In this document: piece by piece, positions 59,396 through 64,000 of the stretch
How the letters are laid out: each line of letters starts with the position of its first letter
Position numbering within the stretch: the stretch's first letter is position 1
Source of the DNA: JAPPLB01 sp965218555
GTDB lineage: Bacteria > Acidobacteriota > Terriglobia > Bryobacterales > UBA6623
DNA length: 64,000 nucleotides
Assembly (NCBI GenBank): GCA_965218555.1
Contig: OZ244625.1
Coordinates: forward strand, 4,030,001 to 4,094,000
Direction: 5' to 3'
Made by a program: the position numbers and the translations under genes
The notes under the pieces: model-generated
Told to the model about the DNA's origin: nothing
Database searches by the model: none
Seen by the model: only the letters and a program-made list of their open reading frames with translations

Positions 59396-59991
59396 CGCTT
59401 CGATAGAATCGTCACGACCTCATTACCACCAAGCGCCGTTTTCGAAACGCTTACGCCTTCCACTTCGAACCCCATTCTTGAGAGTTCGTTCAGTTCTTCC
59501 TGCAGGGTCGAAGTACGGGTCGCGGTGAGAAGCTGATAGTCGTACTGTGCCTCGCGGTCGGCTGAGTCTCGTTCGAGAATCACCATGACCTCGAGGCCGC
59601 CGAAACTCGTCTCGGCGATAGATTGGCCTCGGTAGCGGAAACCGAAAGCGCCCATCGCGTCGAGCTCCCGCTGCATCATCGAGGTCTCGTTCGTCGCAAG
59701 CACCTTGTAGCGCACCGGGCGCGCCTCGGCGGCGGACCGCCTGGACATCACGACCACGACTTCATCCTTGCTGACCGTCTTGCCGCCCATCATGGCCGCA
59801 AAGACGTAGCCCTGGGCGGCGGCTTCGTTGAGCTCCCTTTCGAGGGTCGACGTGTTGGCGGCGAGAAGACGGAACGGTTCTCCAACAACCTGCGGCGCAA
59901 TCCGCGCCCGCGCGGGAACCTCACCGGCTGCCGCGAGAGTCGCGAAGACGCAAGTGAGTAGAACGAAAACGATGGCGGTCTTGGTCGTCAC
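59371..59991 (-). CDS. Secreted protein with three internal repeats
   Basis: About 206 residues from GTG 59991, signal peptide (VTTKTAIVFVLLTCVFATLAAA). The mature part is three copies of one module of about 55 residues: FRLLAANTSTLERELNEAAAQG..., YKVLATNETSMMQRELDAMG..., and YQLLTATRTSTLQEELNELSRMG..., each ending in a strand like DEVVVVMSR, LEVMVILER or NEVVTILSK. I know of no assigned function. The regular pattern and the signal peptide support a real gene, probably periplasmic. Confidence 0.7.
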   Translation of the reverse strand: MTTKTAIVFVLLTCVFATLAAAGEVPARARIAPQVVGEPFRLLAANTSTLERELNEAAAQGYVFAAMMGGKTVSKDEVVVVMSRRSAAEARPVRYKVLATNETSMMQRELDAMGAFGFRYRGQSIAETSFGGLEVMVILERDSADREAQYDYQLLTATRTSTLQEELNELSRMGFEVEGVSVSKTALGGNEVVTILSKRHGRAAGD

Positions 59992-60069
59992 CGGCCCTCT
60001 ACTCGACGGACGGGCCGGCATCCCGGTTCGTTACATCGATGGCGTCGCCGATGTGAGTTTCGAGACCGT

Positions 60070-61011
60070 TCAGAGCAGACCCAGGAAACGAGCCGGGTTG
60101 GACTTCGTCATCAGGTCAATCTCTTGCCGGGTGAATCCTTGCTCTTGAAGCTGAGCGAGGAAGGCGATCAAACCGTCTGTGTGGATGGGATTGAGCACTT
60201 GGCCAAGATCACTCGTGAGGATCACATGCGGCGGACCGACGGAGCGGACAACCTCCGCGAACTCCTCGACGGCAATGCTTGCCGGGGGCAGCATGAGGGC
60301 GATCGGGTACTCCAGAAAGGCTCCAAGCCCAGCCGCTTGCCTTTGCAGCTCCAGGCTCATGCCCACATCGGGCAGCAGTGGATGCGTCACGATGATGCGG
60401 TCGATGCCGGCCTGCCTGGCAGCCCGAATCAACAGCAGCGACTCCTCCGGGCTCGAATGTCCGGTTGCAAGAGCCAAATCGAGATCGGCCAGCAGCGACA
60501 GCATGTTCTTGACCTCGGGAAGCAGCTCACCGCGGCGCGACACCGGCACAAAGGCCGGGTTCGGCTTGACCGTGCGGTGATAGTGCTCGGAATCGAAAGT
60601 CGGCATCCAGACGACTCGGCCGCCTCCCCCCGTCGTCTTCGCCATATGCTCCACCGCCGCCGGGTTGAAGCCGCCGACCGAGCGATTGAGCACGATCCCG
60701 CCGTAGGCCTCGATGCCGGGAACCGCTTGGGAGACCAGGTACGCCAGCGGAGCGGTCGACGTGTAGTGATTCTTGAACAGCAACGCCCGCATGCCGCGCC
60801 GCCGGGCCATCCGTGCGATCTCCAAAGCGTCGATCGAGCGCGGACCGCTGTCGGGCGCGGAATGGACATGCAGATCGATGACGCCCTCGAGCTGCGCGAA
60901 AGCGCTCGCCGCCGCCCACAGGGAGAGAAGCACCGCTCTTATAACCAGTTGAGAACTCCTGCGTTCACGATACGACGTTGATGGGCTTGCCGCCCGCGAA
61001 CGCTTCGACAT
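60070..61011 (-). CDS. Amidohydrolase-like (DUF6282-type) metal-dependent hydrolase, exported
   Basis: 313 residues, start ATG 61011. A basic N-terminus and hydrophobic stretch (VIRAVLLSLWAAASAFA) look like a signal peptide. The metal-binding strand VIDLHVHSAPDSGPRS (H-x-H) opens the barrel; further ligand candidates are in LLFKNHYTST, ATGHSSPEE, IIVTHPLLPD and ILTSDLGQ. The set fits an amidohydrolase/PHP-like TIM barrel. Its start overlaps the end of the hydroxyacid dehydrogenase gene by 47 bp on the same strand, so they form an operon. Substrate unknown. Confidence 0.8.
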   Translation of the reverse strand: MSKRSRAASPSTSYRERRSSQLVIRAVLLSLWAAASAFAQLEGVIDLHVHSAPDSGPRSIDALEIARMARRRGMRALLFKNHYTSTAPLAYLVSQAVPGIEAYGGIVLNRSVGGFNPAAVEHMAKTTGGGGRVVWMPTFDSEHYHRTVKPNPAFVPVSRRGELLPEVKNMLSLLADLDLALATGHSSPEESLLLIRAARQAGIDRIIVTHPLLPDVGMSLELQRQAAGLGAFLEYPIALMLPPASIAVEEFAEVVRSVGPPHVILTSDLGQVLNPIHTDGLIAFLAQLQEQGFTRQEIDLMTKSNPARFLGLL

Positions 61012-61891
61012 TCGCGATGCTCAGGTCGAGCAACCGCTGCAAGGCGTCCTCCGTGCCCCAGGCGACATGCGGGCTGACAAGAACCTTCGGATGATGCAGC
61101 AAAGGGTCGCCGGGCGCGGGCGGCTCGGGCGCGAAGACATCGGTGGCCGCCGCGGCGAGTTGGCCTTGATCCAGGGCTGCCAGCAGATCCGCGGTGTTCA
61201 CGAGGGCCGCCCGGCTCACATTGATCAAGGCCGCTTCCGGTTTCATCCGAGCGAAGGCGTCGGCATTGAACATGCCGGTCGTCTGCGCGGTAGCAGGTGC
61301 GGCCAGAACGATGAAATCGCTTTGTTCGAGCAGCGTGTGAAATCGAACCGTCGGCACAGCCCGAGTCTTCGACGGATCGCGAACCGTCGCCTTCACATCC
61401 ATGCCGAAGCCGCGCGCGATCTCGGCAATGCGTCCGCCGATCTTGCCGCATCCCAGCAGCCCCAGCGTTTTCCCGCGCAGCCCCACCGTCGTGTAGGCGA
61501 GAGCCGTCGTCCAGGCGCCGGCATGTAGCAGAGGCGGGCCCGCGGCGATCCTCTTGGCCACTCCCAGCAGCAGAGAAAAAGCATGCTCGGCCACGGCATC
61601 GGTGCAAAAGTCAGGGACGTTCGACACGACAATCCCCTTTTCCCGCGCCCCGGCCACGTTCAGCGCGTCCGTCCCGGCCCCCTGAACCGAGATGAACCGG
61701 CAGCGGTCCAGAAACGGCACGATGTCCACCGAGAGCCGTGGTGTGATCACAAGGGCTTCCGCGCCGCGGCAAAGCTCACCCATCGCCGGGTCGCCGAGCA
61801 CCGCGTCGTGATACCGCAGCTCGCCAAGCGCCAGAAGGCGCTCTTTCTGCCCTTCGGACATGGGGCAGAGCGAAATCACAGTGATGCGCAT
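60965..61891 (-). CDS. D-isomer-specific 2-hydroxyacid dehydrogenase
   Basis: 308 residues. NAD-binding Rossmann motif LLGCGKIGGRIAE (about 148-160). Catalytic residues: Arg in NVSRAALVNTADL, Glu in DVFAPEPP and His in SPHVAWGTED. There is no C-terminal ACT domain, so it is not a regulated full-length SerA. It could act on phosphoglycerate, glyoxylate or another 2-hydroxyacid. First gene of the operon with the amidohydrolase-like gene, and divergent from the UbiA-like gene by 46 bp. Confidence 0.87.
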   Translation of the reverse strand: MRITVISLCPMSEGQKERLLALGELRYHDAVLGDPAMGELCRGAEALVITPRLSVDIVPFLDRCRFISVQGAGTDALNVAGAREKGIVVSNVPDFCTDAVAEHAFSLLLGVAKRIAAGPPLLHAGAWTTALAYTTVGLRGKTLGLLGCGKIGGRIAEIARGFGMDVKATVRDPSKTRAVPTVRFHTLLEQSDFIVLAAPATAQTTGMFNADAFARMKPEAALINVSRAALVNTADLLAALDQGQLAAAATDVFAPEPPAPGDPLLHHPKVLVSPHVAWGTEDALQRLLDLSIANVEAFAGGKPINVVS

Positions 61892-61937
61892 TTCGGACGA
61901 ATTTGGGGAACAGCGAGAATTATACTAGCGGTTTGCG

Positions 61938-62813
61938 ATGAGTCTGCTCGGCAAAACCCGCACGGTGCTCGAGATGATCAAGTTCGAGCACTCCGTCTTC
62001 GCCCTCCCCTTCGCGTTAACCGGGGCGCTGCTCGCGGTTCGGGGCAGCGGCCTCGACGGGAGCGAGCTCGCCGGCAAGTTTGCCTGGATCATCGCCGCCA
62101 TGATCGCCGCCCGCTCGGCGGCAATGGCCTTCAACCGCGTCGCCGACGCGGAGATCGACGCGCTCAATCCCCGTTCGCGGATGCGCGCCATCCCGGCCGG
62201 AGCCGTCTCGAAGTCATTCACTTGCGGTTTTATCGCGTTCTGGTGCGGCATGTTCGTCCTGGCGGCGTACATGCTCAACCCGCTGTGCCTGAAGCTGTCG
62301 CCGCTCGCCTTGGCGATAGTCCTCGGATACTCCTACACCAAGCGTTTCACCGCACTCTCGCACTTCGCTCTCGGGTTTGCCCTCGGTATCGCGCCGACCG
62401 CGGCATGGATCGCCGTTCGCGGCTCACTCGACGCGTCGATCCTCTTGCTGACGGCAGCCGTCACCCTGTGGACAGCGGGCTTCGACATCATCTACGCCTG
62501 CCAGGACCACGACTTCGATCGAAAGACCGGTCTCCACAGCATCCCCGTCGCGCTGGGCATCAAGAATGCACTGCTTGTTTCGCGGCTCCTGCACCTGGCG
62601 ATGATCGCGCTGCTGATCTGGCTCGCGCGAGCCATGGACCTGGGCCTCCTCAGCCTCGCCGGAGTGGCCGTCGTGGCCGCCTTGCTCGTCTACGAGCATC
62701 ACCTGGTCAAGCCCGACGATCTTTCGAGGGTGAATGCGGCGTTCTTCACGGTGAACGGCTTCGTGAGCATCCTCTTCTTTGTCTTCTGGGCCGCGGACAT
62801 CTTATGGACGTGA
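61938..62813 (+). CDS. UbiA-family prenyltransferase (4-hydroxybenzoate/MqnP type)
   Basis: 291 residues with about 8-9 membrane helices. Both aspartate-rich sites are present: NRVADAEIDALNPR (first, about residue 66) and YACQDHDFDRKTG (second, about residue 190), which bind the prenyl diphosphate through magnesium. It prenylates an aromatic acid for quinone synthesis in the inner membrane. The RMRAIPAG variant after the first motif and the absence of other ubi genes fit the MqnP enzymes of the futalosine menaquinone pathway, but this is an inference from taxonomy and motif. Confidence 0.87.
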   Translation: MSLLGKTRTVLEMIKFEHSVFALPFALTGALLAVRGSGLDGSELAGKFAWIIAAMIAARSAAMAFNRVADAEIDALNPRSRMRAIPAGAVSKSFTCGFIAFWCGMFVLAAYMLNPLCLKLSPLALAIVLGYSYTKRFTALSHFALGFALGIAPTAAWIAVRGSLDASILLLTAAVTLWTAGFDIIYACQDHDFDRKTGLHSIPVALGIKNALLVSRLLHLAMIALLIWLARAMDLGLLSLAGVAVVAALLVYEHHLVKPDDLSRVNAAFFTVNGFVSILFFVFWAADILWT

Positions 62814-62865
62814 GTCCCGCTGCCGTCCGGAGAGCGCGAGCGCCGCGGTAACCGGCCCAACCCTC

Positions 62866-64000
62866 ATGCAAGCGGGCATTCCTGTTCTCGACCTCGCCAT
62901 CATCGTGGTCTATCTGCTCGGCGTTCTCGCTACGGGAATCCTCTCGACCCGGCGCCAGAAGCTCGACAGCACGGCCTACTTTCTCGCCGGACGATCTCTG
63001 AGATGGCCGATGGTCGGCGCCGCGCTGTTCGCTTCGAATATCTCGACCATTCATTTCGTCGGGCTGGCGGCGGCGGGCTACAACGAAGGGCTCGTCTGGG
63101 GCAATTTCGAGTGGGGCGCGTCGTTCACGCTGATCATCCTCGGCCTGGTCTTCGCCCCCTTCTACTTTCGAAGCAAGATCGCCACGTTGCCCGAGTTTCT
63201 CGAGCGGCGCTACAGCCCCGCCTCGCGGACCTTCCTGGCCTTCATGGCGATCCTCTCGGCGATGTTTATCCACATTGGAATGAGCCTTTACGCGGGGGCC
63301 GCCGTCTTCGAGCAGTTCTTCGGCATCGACGTCGTTACGTCGATCGTCATCATCACCGTCATCACGGGGATCTACACCATCTCGGGCGGACTCAAGGCCG
63401 TCGTCGTCACAGAGACCATCCAAAGCGTTGTCCTCATCATCGGAGCAGCCGCGATTACCTGCTTCGCGCTGGCGGCGCTTCCCGAGCACGGCATCCGAAA
63501 CCTCGGCGAGCTCAAGGCCGCGCTCAAGCCCGATCAGCTCAGCATGCTGCATGCCGATAACCGCATGGGGCTCGCCTGGTACGCCGTGCTGTTGGGCTAC
63601 ACGGTCAACGGCATCTGGTATTGGTGCACCGACCAGACGATCGTCCAACGAGTCTTGGGCGCCCGGTCGGAATGGGACGCCCAGCAGGGCGCGATTCTGG
63701 CGGGCTTCCTGAAGATCCTGCCGGTCTTCATCATGGTCCTGCCGGGCGTCATAGCCTACGTGCTCTTCCGCGACATCATCGGCGGCAACGCCAACCAGAC
63801 GCTGCCGGTGCTCATCACGCAACTGATCCCCAGCGGCATGAAGGGACTGATCTCCGCCGCCCTGCTCGCAGCGCTGATGAGCACCATCGCCTCCGCCCTG
63901 AATAGCTGCGGAACTCTCTTCGCGGTGGACATCTTTACGCGCCTGCGGCCCAACACCTCTGACAGGCAGCAGGTGAAAGTCGGCCGCATCAGCGCCGTAG
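62866..64000 (+). CDS. Sodium:solute symporter (SSS family), 3' end outside window
   Basis: 378 codons from ATG 62866 run to the window edge without a stop. Nine or so hydrophobic helices are visible. SSS features include GVLATGILSTRR, YFLAGRSLRWPMVGAALFAS, NISTIHFVGLAAAGY, ATLPEFLERRYSP, IYTISGGLKAVVVTETIQS and AALMSTIASALNS (the conserved sodium-site helix). The substrate may be a sugar or organic acid. It lies 52 bp after the UbiA-like gene on the same strand. Confidence 0.88.
   Translation, partial: MQAGIPVLDLAIIVVYLLGVLATGILSTRRQKLDSTAYFLAGRSLRWPMVGAALFASNISTIHFVGLAAAGYNEGLVWGNFEWGASFTLIILGLVFAPFYFRSKIATLPEFLERRYSPASRTFLAFMAILSAMFIHIGMSLYAGAAVFEQFFGIDVVTSIVIITVITGIYTISGGLKAVVVTETIQSVVLIIGAAAITCFALAALPEHGIRNLGELKAALKPDQLSMLHADNRMGLAWYAVLLGYTVNGIWYWCTDQTIVQRVLGARSEWDAQQGAILAGFLKILPVFIMVLPGVIAYVLFRDIIGGNANQTLPVLITQLIPSGMKGLISAALLAALMSTIASALNSCGTLFAVDIFTRLRPNTSDRQQVKVGRISAV

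Overview
The window looks like chromosomal DNA of an Acidobacteriota member, probably of the Bryobacterales/Solibacteres type. This is an inference from gene content: a very large TonB-dependent receptor with an N-terminal carboxypeptidase-regulatory-like domain, ASPIC/UnbV (CRTAC1-like) and TPR secreted proteins, three sets of DUF1549/DUF1553 and DUF1501 genes, an ADOP-type permease remnant, a bifunctional E1 dehydrogenase, and high GC throughout. No rRNA, tRNA or CRISPR array was recognised.

Layout. 1-8.0 kb: 3' part of a phytanoyl-CoA dioxygenase-like gene, the TonB receptor with a clear sigma-70 promoter and a terminator, a small TIR-bounded repeat, a Sel1-repeat protein, and a convergent FG-GAP/ASPIC protein. 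8.1-24.2 kb: secreted and surface proteins. A forward operon holds a TPR protein, a multi-CXXCH DUF1549/DUF1553 protein, two tandem DUF1501 paralogues and an S9 peptidase. An opposing operon holds a PPC-domain protein, DUF1549/1553 and DUF1501. 24.4-29.4 kb: an ECF sigma factor with its zinc-finger anti-sigma factor, then a methyltransferase, a GAF-PP2C phosphatase and a small zinc-ribbon protein lying between two copies of a 320-390 bp TIR-bounded repeat. 29.5-34.4 kb: a MoxR AAA+ ATPase overlapping an unrecognised 638-residue partner, then a sialidase-like and a sugar isomerase-like gene. 34.4-38.0 kb: an astacin-like protease gene split from its NHL-repeat tail by an in-frame amber codon. 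38.1-41.3 kb: E2 and fused E1 of a 2-oxoacid dehydrogenase complex.

41.4-50.9 kb is an accessory patch: a tandem 10-mer, IS630-type, hsdR and ADOP-permease remnants, two tandemly duplicated plant-type LRR proteins, and an exact 391-bp direct duplication of the end of an SDR gene that brackets an orphan solute-binding protein.

50.9-64 kb returns to housekeeping genes: an Nramp-like transporter with an EF-hand-like insert, then cysM-mec-(cysO-moeZ), a compact carrier-protein cysteine biosynthesis operon in which the ubiquitin-like carrier is fused in front of its own activating enzyme with an internal Gly-Gly. After that come an HNH nuclease, DinB-like, SelA-like, hotdog thioesterase, amidohydrolase-like, hydroxyacid dehydrogenase and UbiA-family genes, and a truncated sodium:solute symporter.

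The most interesting candidates are the CysO-MoeZ fusion beside a JAMM protease, the two-gene MoxR system, the Trp-to-amber break in the astacin gene, and the two families of TIR-bounded dispersed repeats.
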